This document shows, one piece after another, positions 21,914 to 29,394 of a stretch of DNA of 33,121 nucleotides. Numbering within the stretch: position 1 is the first letter of the stretch; each line of letters starts with the position of its first letter. The translations under genes were made by a program, and so were the position numbers. The notes under the pieces are model-generated. The model ran no database searches. It was not told the DNA's origin and saw only the letters and a program-made list of their open reading frames with translations. Origin of the DNA: a virus. The stretch spans positions 1-33,121 of the IMG/VR virus record IMGVR_UViG_3300033145_001745. One strand, given 5' to 3'.

Positions 21914-23280
21914 TTTTTCGCCTCTGCTTTCTCTGCGGCTTGAATCGCCTTCCGCAACTTGATTATCTCCGCAACTAAGTTAGATGCCCCGGCATTGATC
22001 TCCGGCACCATAACGCTGACCTTCTTACTCTTAATAATCTCCTGTTGTAACTGCATCAGTTCCCTGGCTTCTCCTGCCGTCAGAACGCCCGCCATTACCA
22101 GGCCCGGAATCGCGCTCCAGAATGAACGATCCTCTTTTGAGGTTGTAATATCAAATTCCCTGAATCTGATCCGGTATGGCCATTCCATCTTTTCCGGAAT
22201 GGTGTTGAACATTTCTTCTATGTCTTCCTTCAGGGGAGCTACCACGGTCTCCTTGAACATTTTCAACTGCCCCTCTAATTCGCCGCCGCCGCCTAACTGC
22301 CCGGCGGCCATGATCCCCACCAGCCGCGGCGGTACGCCGTGAGCGCTGATCACCTCATCCCGCGCCTGCTCACGCAACACCGCATAACTCATGTCACGGC
22401 TTGGCCCGTCGCCCATCAGGTTTTTGGCATCGATTTTTACGTTCTCACCGTCGGGAACCGGAACAAACGCGGCTCTGCCGGCGTTCTTTGTGCCGGTATA
22501 ATTATTTTCTATAAAATCTTTCAGATCCTGTTTCGCTTCTTCCCCCAGTTCCGCGCCGATCATAAAGAAGATCCATTTTAGCATCAGGTCATTTTCGAAC
22601 ATCCGAATATTAAATTCCGCCGCCGAACGGTCCAGCAGCGCCGCGATCATCGCCGGCAGCCACTCCGGCAGTCCGTAGTAATCCGAACGGGGATCGTAAT
22701 TCCGGTAATGAATCATCTCGTTAATATCAGCACCTTTTTTATCCTCACCGAACTTCAAAAATTTCTGCTTCACGGCGCCGTTGATGATCTGATAATAGTA
22801 TTTATTATCATAGCCGGCCCGCATGTTTTTCACCCGTGCATGATACAATTCCGCCGGATTCTGTACCTTATTCCGGACGATCTCCATAAATGTATTACCT
22901 GTCCCCAGATAGTCAATCACCTGTCTGACCGCCAATTTTGAAAAACGGTAATCGGAATTCGGTTTTTTCAACAGGTCACGGAAAGCCCTATATCTTTCAT
23001 CCTGAGGCTCTTTGTCCTTTTCAATCGGCTTTTCATCTTCGCCGATAATATCATAGCCCAGTCCCACGGCGGTGGCAGTCTTCAGACGGATCGCCCGCTG
23101 ATGCCAGGTATTGATTTCAAAGAAGTACATCAGATCCTCAAAATTGAACCGGGGGTTAACATACTCCTTGCGACCGGCTGCCTTTTCGACTGTCTGCTTC
23201 GACATTTTTTGTATCCGTTTACTCACCGGCAAATCGCCGTCGGATTTAAATACCTCAACTTTATCTATTTTTTTAGCCAT
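21910..23280 (-). CDS. Portal protein (HK97/PBSX type)
   Basis: 456 residues. Motifs run in order: YVNPRFNFEDLMYFFEINTWHQRAIRLKTATAVGLGYDI (about 41-79), DYLGTGNTFMEIVRN, the Asp/Tyr loop MIHYRNYDPRSDYYGLPEWLPA, and near the end GGGGELEGQLKMFKETVVAPL, the wing/crown of PBSX-family portals. Mu itself has a DUF935 portal, so the packaging module is of different ancestry. The dodecameric portal is the DNA gate. It lies after the large terminase. Confidence 0.9.
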   Translation of the reverse strand: MAKKIDKVEVFKSDGDLPVSKRIQKMSKQTVEKAAGRKEYVNPRFNFEDLMYFFEINTWHQRAIRLKTATAVGLGYDIIGEDEKPIEKDKEPQDERYRAFRDLLKKPNSDYRFSKLAVRQVIDYLGTGNTFMEIVRNKVQNPAELYHARVKNMRAGYDNKYYYQIINGAVKQKFLKFGEDKKGADINEMIHYRNYDPRSDYYGLPEWLPAMIAALLDRSAAEFNIRMFENDLMLKWIFFMIGAELGEEAKQDLKDFIENNYTGTKNAGRAAFVPVPDGENVKIDAKNLMGDGPSRDMSYAVLREQARDEVISAHGVPPRLVGIMAAGQLGGGGELEGQLKMFKETVVAPLKEDIEEMFNTIPEKMEWPYRIRFREFDITTSKEDRSFWSAIPGLVMAGVLTAGEARELMQLQQEIIKSKKVSVMVPEINAGASNLVAEIIKLRKAIQAAEKAEAKK

Positions 23281-23293
23281 GATTTACCTCGCT

Positions 23294-24799
23294 TTAATAC
23301 ACCTCTACAGATTTAATCGTCCTCATCACAGTCTTTTTATATAGGCTGATTGCACCCTCCAGCGCATCGGGGCCGTCGTTGCCGTCCGGCCATTTGCCGC
23401 CCGGATCGGAAGGCGTGTCCAGCAGTTGCTGTACCAGTAAGTCCTGATCGGAATGCCCTTTCCGAAACCTGATCCGCCCTTTCTCCACATCAGCGCTCAT
23501 GGAAACAATCCGCGCCCATTTATTATCGCCGGATCCGTGATGTACGTTTCGGAACGACATCAGGTAGCCCTTAGTCTGAGCCACCAGTTTAAATGCGTCC
23601 TCCATGAATTCGCCCACGGCGTTCGCTTCGCCGCCGATAACCGCCGGGGGAAACTCTTCATAAATATCGTATATCTTCAGCCCGAACCGGAAAACCGTTG
23701 ACCGCTTAATCCATGCATTGCGAACATAGATAATATTGTTTTTCACATCGATCCCGATTGTAATAATCGCCTTACGGGATTTACCTTTAGTTTTGAAAGA
23801 CGGATCAAAATATGTGAAGGTCAACAGCTGCTTGCCGTCGATCTCATCATTTTTGTAATATCTAATCCAATCCGGTTGAAAGGGGCTGTCGTCGCTCAGG
23901 ATTTTCAGCAGCATTTCCTGATCAAATTCCCGGCTGCCCATATCATCCCGCAGTTTCCAGATATCATCCCATGAATAGGCTTCCCGCCAAGTGCGTTTTT
24001 TTAAGCCTAATTTCGTAATCCTATAAATCGGGATCGATAGAAATACCAATTTGCCTTTTTTAGCGCGCTTGCGCAACTCCTCCAATACCGTGCGCTTGCC
24101 TAACGGCGTTCCTGAATAGAGAATCTGATACCCTTTTTTTGCCATCGCCGGACGCAATACCCGGAAGATGATCCGGATACCGTCTTCCACAATCGCCGGG
24201 TTTTTGACATTCTTATCGTTTTCAAAATCATCCATCAACGCCAGGTCGTAACGGTGACGAATATATTTGCCGCCGCGGATTTTCGACATCCTGCCATAAC
24301 AACGGAACATCGTGCCGCCGGTGGTCACAAACTCATCAATCGCCCAGAGCTGCGACTCCTGCAACCCGAAATCCTCAAGGATCGCCGGATTGCTCTCCAA
24401 CTCGGTTTTAATCGTCAGCGAGAATGTCAGCGCCGCCTGGTCTTCCGTGTCGCTGATCAGGGCGACGAAATGCACCCGCTTATTGAGCGCCTGCCAGATC
24501 GCGTATGCCATATCAATCGTGGACTTACCCCAGCCGCGGAACGCTTCTTTCGCGATTATCATATTAGGATTGTCGGTCAGTATCTGAAAGTAATTCCGAT
24601 GGCCTTTGGAAAAAGGCTCATCGAAATGATGTGACAAATAGGTCTTGAGAAAAAACTCGAACCCCGCTGCGCTGAATTCCGCCTGCTTTTCAAGCCGTTC
24701 CTGCCGATTGCCGGACAGCGGCTCCTGATTGCTCAGAATCTTTTGCAGCAGTTCCTGCGCCCGAATATCATATTGCCGAAGGGTGGTTTTATTAATCAT
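23294..24799 (-). CDS. Terminase large subunit
   Basis: 501 residues. ATPase domain: Walker A at 86-94 (AFRGWGKST), Walker B at about 186-191 (LALMDD), coupling motif near SGT (229-231). Nuclease domain: D332 (YFDPSF), E391 (GGEANAVGE) and D478 (NDGPDALEG), the RNase-H-like catalytic acidic residues. It cuts and pumps phage DNA into the head; Mu-like phages use headful packaging that carries host flanks. ATGA overlap with the upstream gene. Confidence 0.93.
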   Translation of the reverse strand: MINKTTLRQYDIRAQELLQKILSNQEPLSGNRQERLEKQAEFSAAGFEFFLKTYLSHHFDEPFSKGHRNYFQILTDNPNMIIAKEAFRGWGKSTIDMAYAIWQALNKRVHFVALISDTEDQAALTFSLTIKTELESNPAILEDFGLQESQLWAIDEFVTTGGTMFRCYGRMSKIRGGKYIRHRYDLALMDDFENDKNVKNPAIVEDGIRIIFRVLRPAMAKKGYQILYSGTPLGKRTVLEELRKRAKKGKLVFLSIPIYRITKLGLKKRTWREAYSWDDIWKLRDDMGSREFDQEMLLKILSDDSPFQPDWIRYYKNDEIDGKQLLTFTYFDPSFKTKGKSRKAIITIGIDVKNNIIYVRNAWIKRSTVFRFGLKIYDIYEEFPPAVIGGEANAVGEFMEDAFKLVAQTKGYLMSFRNVHHGSGDNKWARIVSMSADVEKGRIRFRKGHSDQDLLVQQLLDTPSDPGGKWPDGNDGPDALEGAISLYKKTVMRTIKSVEVY

Positions 24800-25497
24800 C
24801 TTTTCCGGTGATCGCCTCCATGAAAGTTACCTTCTCTGAATTTCGGTCTCGTTAGAATAAACGGTATATCCAATTCATCACATTGCTGTTTAATATTGCT
24901 GTACCACTTAATTATATACTTTTTAAACGGCATTACCTCCGGACCCGCATATACCCGGTCAATGCCTCTCAGGTCAATGTATTCATCGCCGATGTCCTCT
25001 AACAACGGCTCGAAAAATACACAGCGTTTTGCCTGCACCTGGTTCAATATTGCCAGGCGATCCAAATATTTACGCCGCTCAATGCTGACGCCCAGAATTA
25101 TATTCGGCGCATCCAGTAAAGTATCACCGAAATACTGATCTACAAAAGCCGCCATGCGGTGCGGACGCTTCGTGCAGATTATAAATGTATGTCTTTCATT
25201 TTCAATCATTTGATAAAATTTCCAAACGAGAAAATCAAAAGGCGCTTTCTCATGGAAAGTGTCGCTGAGATTATTTACCATCACAACTCTTGAATTTAAA
25301 CCTGCTCGCAATTCCTCATCATCGTGAACTGTAAATTCAAAACCTGTATTGTATTTTGATTTTGTATTTTTCGTTTTCGAAAGCAAATTGCAGATTTTTT
25401 TCCGGGCTACACAGTTCTTACATGCGTCGCTCACCGGATCGCAGCCAGTGAAGAAATTCCATGTCTTATCGTAATAGTCGTTTTTATACGCGCTCAC
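24796..25497 (-). CDS. DUF5131 (phage Gp37/Gp68) family protein
   Basis: 233 residues. The N-terminus TWNFFTGCDPVSDACKNCVARKKI (about 12-35) matches the family's TWNPVTGC...S.GC.NCYA pattern, with Cys19, Cys26 and Cys29 available for a metal or Fe-S centre. The middle shows SRVVMVNNLSDTFHE, FIICTKRPHRM and NIILGVSIE, also conserved. The usual C-terminal GGESG stretch has become YAGPEVMPF, so this copy is diverged. Function of the family is unknown; the fold is thought to be radical-SAM-like. Overlaps both neighbours by ATGA. Confidence 0.8.
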   Translation of the reverse strand: MSAYKNDYYDKTWNFFTGCDPVSDACKNCVARKKICNLLSKTKNTKSKYNTGFEFTVHDDEELRAGLNSRVVMVNNLSDTFHEKAPFDFLVWKFYQMIENERHTFIICTKRPHRMAAFVDQYFGDTLLDAPNIILGVSIERRKYLDRLAILNQVQAKRCVFFEPLLEDIGDEYIDLRGIDRVYAGPEVMPFKKYIIKWYSNIKQQCDELDIPFILTRPKFREGNFHGGDHRKR

Positions 25498-25844
25498 AAT
25501 GACAACTCCATCTGCATATCCTTATAAAATTTCTCCGGAATTAGATGTTTTAAACTATTTAACCTTTTGTTAATACTGATAATACGACTCTTTAAACTTT
25601 CCGCATATTTCAGTGCCTCTTCCGGTTTGACCGGTATAAAAAAGCCGTTGCTGTTACTGCAAATTACCTGATTCTCTTCCTCAATAATTGCCTTCACGAT
25701 CATCCGCACCTGGACTTCATTGAGCCCCAGTCTTTGCGCAATTGCCGGCGCCTTGATTTCATTGCCTTCGCCCTGATGTGGCGCAATCTGCCTCCAGACC
25801 GCCCGGCGTAATTCAATACTCCCTATGATCGCCCCTTTGCTCAT
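25494..25844 (-). CDS. Winged-helix DNA-binding protein
   Basis: 116 residues. Residues 10-68 fit a winged helix: IELRRAVWRQIAPHQGEG, IKAPAIAQRLGLNEVQVRMIVKAIIEEE (recognition helix about 41-52), QVICSNSNGFFIPVKPEEA as the wing. A C-terminal helical tail follows. Both ends overlap neighbours by ATGA, so expression is tied to packaging genes. It could be a regulator or a packaging accessory factor. I cannot place it further. Confidence 0.65.
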   Translation of the reverse strand: MSKGAIIGSIELRRAVWRQIAPHQGEGNEIKAPAIAQRLGLNEVQVRMIVKAIIEEENQVICSNSNGFFIPVKPEEALKYAESLKSRIISINKRLNSLKHLIPEKFYKDMQMELSL

Positions 25845-26461
25845 TTTATCCCATGCCGTTCAATGCGCCGTTTCAATGTGTAGTATTCCTGCTCCTCTTC
25901 CGGTGGACGGATTTTCTTTTGTTCTAATTCCGCCAGGCGTTTCTCCGCATCAATCTGCCATTGTTCCTTGATTTTCTTCCCAATTTCAATACCTTTACCG
26001 ATATGGCAGTGCAATTCTTCCTCTTTACGCTTCTGCCATTCGGCATTCATCTTATCGAAATACAGCATACCCCACCGACCGGTCTTTTTGCCTTTGTCGG
26101 CGGTTAGAAAATAGTTCAGCGTCCGGATTTTCGGATTCTCACAGCAGGCTTTCCGGATATCATCAATTATAGCCTTCATGCCCAGGGCGTTGATATAATA
26201 TGCAATCTTCTTTTCCTGTTCCTGTGTAATCTTTTCCCGGTACGTATCCGGATAATTCTTCGCCTGTATAAATACCTGTAAAACCCGGTTCACGGCATTG
26301 CGGTATTTTCTCAACAACACATACCCGTCCTCGTTCCAGCGGGACTGCGCATAGGCCCGCACCGCACCCCACTCGCCCCGCTTAATGGATTTCAGGAAGT
26401 GAACCGGCACCCCATAGTATTTTGCGTCTGCTTCAATCCTGTCGTTCCTGTCGTTTAACAT
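25841..26461 (-). CDS. Conserved-looking basic phage protein of unknown function
   Basis: 206 residues from ATG 26461 (AAGGCGAAAAGG upstream). A longer frame exists to 26536 but overlaps the next small gene completely. The N-terminal part has a helical, HTH-like segment (DAKYYGVPVHFLKSIKRGEWGAVRAYAQ), the middle has ALGMKAIIDDIRKACCENPKIRTLNYFLT then GRWGMLYFDKM, and the C-terminus is a charged coiled coil. Position between early and packaging genes suggests a replication or regulatory role. No family is recognised. Confidence 0.55.
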   Translation of the reverse strand: MLNDRNDRIEADAKYYGVPVHFLKSIKRGEWGAVRAYAQSRWNEDGYVLLRKYRNAVNRVLQVFIQAKNYPDTYREKITQEQEKKIAYYINALGMKAIIDDIRKACCENPKIRTLNYFLTADKGKKTGRWGMLYFDKMNAEWQKRKEEELHCHIGKGIEIGKKIKEQWQIDAEKRLAELEQKKIRPPEEEQEYYTLKRRIERHGIK

Positions 26462-26582
26462 GCCTTTTCGCCTTCTTACATAGTTTTTTATACTGTTTGC
26501 GGGTAATACCGAGATCACGGCAAATTTTATTTTCATACTGCCGCTTAGGGTTCGCCGGATTCTTAATAACCTTTACTCTCAT
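26433..26582 (-). CDS. Small basic HTH-like protein (49 aa)
   Basis: ATG at 26580..26582, stop TGA at 26433..26435. Contains YENKICRDLGITRKQYKKLCKKAKRHVKR, resembling a helix-turn-helix with a very basic tail. It fills the otherwise empty gap between the DUF1804-like gene and the next gene and starts two bases after the upstream stop. It overlaps the following gene by 29 bp. A small DNA- or RNA-binding regulator is plausible. Confidence 0.5.
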   Translation of the reverse strand: MRVKVIKNPANPKRQYENKICRDLGITRKQYKKLCKKAKRHVKRQERQD

Positions 26583-26584
26583 CG

Positions 26585-27070
26585 CTAATTATTCTTCCTG
26601 CTGCTGTATTCCGCCCGGGCGTACTCCAGAAAGCCGGGTAGAGTTTTCTGAAACATCTCAAAGGCGTCGGGATCATTAGCCCGTAGATAATGCGCGTAGT
26701 CTTCCATTATCTCCAAAACGAGCCCCAGTTTGTCGCCGGACGGATCCATACGCTCCAGAGTCTTAACCACTTTTGTAATCTTATCCACGGACTTCGGATC
26801 AAGCGTCTGTAGTTTCTGAACGTCCTCATCGAGCATCTTCCGCAGTTTTGCATAGATGCCGATCGCCGACGTGTGATATTTTTCTCTTAATTCATTCCAA
26901 TTGTATTTACTGATCCAGCGATCCAGAGTACGGCGGGAGATGCCCGACCGCTCCGCGATCTCATTTCGGTTCTTTACTCCCTCAATCACGTATAATTTAT
27001 ACGCTGCCGGGTAGGCGGTCACCGCCGCCTTAGTCCTGTATTCTCTGCGTTTTCTGGTTTTCAGTTCCAT
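26585..27070 (-). CDS. DUF1804-like HTH protein, candidate terminase small subunit
   Basis: 161 residues from MELKTRKRR (GAGG six bases upstream; an ATG at 27082 is also in frame). Residues about 18-60 have a resolvase-like HTH: AYKLYVIEGVKNRNEIAERSGISRRTLDRWISKYNW. Helical linkers follow, and a C-terminal EMFQKTLPGFLEYARAEY. DUF1804/DUF3486-type proteins occupy this place in Mu-like phages and are taken as small terminases that bind the packaging site. It overlaps the GemA gene end. Confidence 0.7.
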   Translation of the reverse strand: MELKTRKRREYRTKAAVTAYPAAYKLYVIEGVKNRNEIAERSGISRRTLDRWISKYNWNELREKYHTSAIGIYAKLRKMLDEDVQKLQTLDPKSVDKITKVVKTLERMDPSGDKLGLVLEIMEDYAHYLRANDPDAFEMFQKTLPGFLEYARAEYSSRKNN

Positions 27071-27497
27071 GACTTGCCTCATACTTCTGTAATCGCAGCA
27101 TGCCGCTGATTAGCGCATGCGCTTCCTTAACCGCTAAATCTTTCCAGTGCTTGCCGGTAGTCCGCTTGCTGAATCCGATCAATCGTTTCGGATTGTCCAA
27201 CCAGCCTAATTCCGCCTCTAAGTGCTTGATTTTATAGTACTGTTTATCGGTCATTAAATAGCCTTTTTCATGCCCTTTAACACGGCTTAAATGCGTCTTT
27301 TTACCAAATCCCAGCCGGGTAAACATTTCCATGACCCGATAGAAATCAATATCCGTAAAACGCGGATCAGCGGAACTGCTTTTTCCGGTGATGTCTAAAA
27401 GCATCTGCCGGTAATAAGCGTCTTTTCTAACCTGATCGCCGGGTATGACCTGATTCTTAGCAATGTGCAAAACCGCTTTTTTGTTTCTGTCAATCAT
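27030..27497 (-). CDS. GemA/Mu gp16 family protein (DUF1018)
   Basis: 155 residues from MIDRNKKAVLHIAKNQVIPGD; the ATG follows the previous stop by one base and has GAGGAA upstream. The open frame extends further upstream but that part reads as noise. The signature is AYYRQMLLDITGKSSSADPRF, then LGFGKK, then YLMTDKQYYKIKHLEAELGW, and the closing GKHWKDLAVKEAHALISGML. In Mu, GemA is an early protein that modulates host gene expression, supercoiling and cell division; here only family membership is seen. Confidence 0.85.
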   Translation of the reverse strand: MIDRNKKAVLHIAKNQVIPGDQVRKDAYYRQMLLDITGKSSSADPRFTDIDFYRVMEMFTRLGFGKKTHLSRVKGHEKGYLMTDKQYYKIKHLEAELGWLDNPKRLIGFSKRTTGKHWKDLAVKEAHALISGMLRLQKYEASHGTENQKTQRIQD

Positions 27498-27498
27498 A

Positions 27499-27741
27499 TC
27501 ATTCCTCGATTTTTTCCAGCAATGAGACGCTCGTATGCTCCACGCAAACCACGTTAGCATACTTTCCCAGCGTCCGCATCAGACGAAACACGTGTCCGTC
27601 TTTGTCGCCCTTGAATTTTACCAGGTCACCCGCTTTAACCGGGGTGGAGCCCCCGGCCTGCTTCTCAACAAAACCGGGGGTTTCTGGGCTCATAACATCT
27701 TCTTCATGTTTAATTATATCATCAAGTGTAATATTAACCAT
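27499..27741 (-). CDS. Small early protein with KOW/SH3-like segment
   Basis: 80 residues. An acidic N-terminus is followed by PVKAGDLVKFKGDKDGHVFRLMRTLGKYANVVCVEH, which resembles a small beta-barrel (SH3/KOW-like) fold. It lies just after the tRNA gene and ends one base before the GemA start, so it is in the early operon. The ribosome site GAGGG is far (about 11 bases) from the ATG. Function unknown. Confidence 0.6.
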   Translation of the reverse strand: MVNITLDDIIKHEEDVMSPETPGFVEKQAGGSTPVKAGDLVKFKGDKDGHVFRLMRTLGKYANVVCVEHTSVSLLEKIEE

Positions 27742-27779
27742 GTCTTAACTACCCTCTATTTTACATTTTACATTCTTAG

Positions 27780-27851
27780 TAGCGGAGGCGGGACTCGAAC
27801 CCGCGACCTGTTGGGTATGGGCCAACCGAGCTGCCACTGCTCTACTCCGCA
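27780..27851 (-). tRNA. tRNA(CAU), initiator-like
   Basis: A full cloverleaf of 72 bases: acceptor TGCGGAG/CTCCGCT, D arm GAGC-AGTGGCA-GCTC, anticodon arm GTTGG-CCCATAC-CCAAC, variable AGGTC, T arm GCGGG-TTCGAGT-CCCGC, discriminator A followed by CTA rather than CCA. The anticodon is CAU. Features of bacterial initiator tRNA are an unpaired 1-72 (U-U) and the A11-U24 pair. It lacks the full three G-C run in the anticodon stem (29-41 is U-A), and position 33 is C instead of the near-universal U. It sits nine bases after the DUF3164 stop inside the early operon. Confidence 0.88.
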
Positions 27852-27860
27852 ATTCTTTCA

Positions 27861-28463
27861 TCACATGCTCGAAAAGTTTAGATTAATCGTTTTCCACTGC
27901 CCGGTCTGTTTGTCCCGAACCCGGATATTTACATATTCGCGGGTCCCGACCGTCTCCTGCGCCATACTCATCAACTCCTTAAACTTCGGCCAGGCCGGAT
28001 GCTTGATCTTCAACTCCATCATCCGGTTCATCGCCATCATATCCACGCGACCCTTTTTCTCCAAATTGATCGCCTGACTGAACATCACATACAACTGCTG
28101 TCCGGCTTCGCCGCCCAGATCTTTCGTGATCCCTCTCAGGACTTCCTCAGCCTCAAACCGAATATCGTTCAGGTCCTTTATTTCATGCTTCGAGATTTCG
28201 ATCTGTTTGTCGCGCGTAATGTTCGTCAAAATCAATCCGCCCTTTTTGCCCTTTGCCTCCACGTCCAGGCGTTTGGCTTTAAGCGCCTTATAGGCGTTTA
28301 CCCGCTTGATCAATTTCTCCATCGCCCGCTTCATCTGGCGTTCCAATATCTTGATATCCCGGTGTGTAACTTCAACAATATCATGTTTTTTCAACTTTAA
28401 CGGATCGACCATAGAGCGGGGAATCTCATTCCCCTTATCGTCGATCACTGTTTTTGCATCCAT
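27861..28463 (-). CDS. DUF3164 family early phage protein
   Basis: 200 residues. It opens DDKGNEIPRSMVDPLKLKKHDIV (about 8-30), has a basic helix, then KRLDVEAKGKKGGLILTNITRDKQIEIS and ends VGTREYVNIRVRDKQTGQWKTINL. This is the DUF3164 layout (K-G-GN-TL.. and Y-RVYER) of Mu-like early regions. GGGAGG precedes the ATG. Its role is not known; early expression next to the transposition genes is typical. The tRNA follows directly. Confidence 0.85.
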   Translation of the reverse strand: MDAKTVIDDKGNEIPRSMVDPLKLKKHDIVEVTHRDIKILERQMKRAMEKLIKRVNAYKALKAKRLDVEAKGKKGGLILTNITRDKQIEISKHEIKDLNDIRFEAEEVLRGITKDLGGEAGQQLYVMFSQAINLEKKGRVDMMAMNRMMELKIKHPAWPKFKELMSMAQETVGTREYVNIRVRDKQTGQWKTINLNFSSM

Positions 28464-28479
28464 AACAACCTCCCGTTAT

Positions 28480-29379
28480 TTATTTTAATCCTATGCCTAT
28501 CTTAATGCCTATCTGGATTCGCTCTTCAACCGACAGACGTGCCAGACCGGGCTCCGATGCGTTCTCAAATATATTCGTAAGTTGCCGCAATTCTCCCCGG
28601 CTGTTCACAAAATCCAGCAGGTACTTTGCCATCTTTTTGTTAATCTCAAGATTATATCGTCTTGCGATTAGAAAAACATCATCAATCGTCGGGCGTCCGA
28701 TCCGGCGCTTCAGTGAAATACGGCTGTAGATATAATCATAATTCTCTTTCCTGCTCCGGCCACGTGTCAAAATCTCTTCCAGAATCGGCAACCCCAGAAT
28801 AGCCAGGCCGCACCAGCGGGAATCCCAGATCGTCCGGATTATATCAATCGGCTTGAAATTCAGTTCATCCGCCTGATCAATTATGATCAACTGCGGCTGA
28901 ACTCTCAGCCGGGAAATAATAACATTCAGTTTGTCGTTCAGAGAACCCCGTAACATGGACACATTTGCGCCTACCGCCTTGCCGATATTGAAAAGCAGGG
29001 AATGACTATTCTCTGTGCCGTTAGCCTCGTAATAAGCTACATTCTCATTTGTCTGCGCATAATACCGCGACGTCTCTGTCTTGCCACAGCCGGCATTCGC
29101 CATAATCAGGGCGAAGCGCCGTTTCTCATGTGCCATTTTCAAGACCATCTGAATCGCCGTGAACGCCGTCGTCTTCTCCAACGACTGCCGCTGTTCTCGT
29201 TCCTGATACCACTGTATCAGTTGATTCTGCCGCGACTCAACGTCGCCCGTGTACTTTCCGTTCAAAATCAACGAGATGATCGCCCGGTTAACGCCTGTTT
29301 CCCTCGAGATTTGCCCCTGGGAAATCTGCTCATTCGCCACCATCTCTTTGATTTTTTGAATTTCAATTGGAAGCCCCAT
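28480..29379 (-). CDS. MuB-like AAA+ ATPase, transposition target activator
   Basis: 299 residues. An N-terminal HTH (QISQGQISRETGVNRAIISLILNGKY, about 18-43) is followed by the AAA+ core: Walker A ANAGCGKT (94-101), Walker B LIIIDQADEL (164-173), and the C-terminal helical domain (INKKMAKYLLDFVNSRGELRQLTNIF). MuB polymerises on DNA with ATP, chooses the target and stimulates the transposase. It follows the transposase with a strong AGGAGG site. Confidence 0.95.
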   Translation of the reverse strand: MGLPIEIQKIKEMVANEQISQGQISRETGVNRAIISLILNGKYTGDVESRQNQLIQWYQEREQRQSLEKTTAFTAIQMVLKMAHEKRRFALIMANAGCGKTETSRYYAQTNENVAYYEANGTENSHSLLFNIGKAVGANVSMLRGSLNDKLNVIISRLRVQPQLIIIDQADELNFKPIDIIRTIWDSRWCGLAILGLPILEEILTRGRSRKENYDYIYSRISLKRRIGRPTIDDVFLIARRYNLEINKKMAKYLLDFVNSRGELRQLTNIFENASEPGLARLSVEERIQIGIKIGIGLK

Positions 29380-29394
29380 ACATCCTCCTTCTCC

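Noticed and set aside
26462-26536. Upstream extension of the 206-residue gene to 26536
   Set aside because: It lies inside the better supported 49-codon small gene and reads as noise; the ATG at 26461 has a purine-rich site.
27498-27560. Upstream extension of the GemA frame to 27560
   Set aside because: The extra residues (MLTWFAWSIRASHCWKK) overlap the preceding gene and have no family match; the ATG at 27497 has a ribosome site.
27535-28077. + strand frame containing GGGTRTRDLL
   Set aside because: That string is the well-known translation of the antisense of a tRNA; it is an artefact of the tRNA at 27780..27851.
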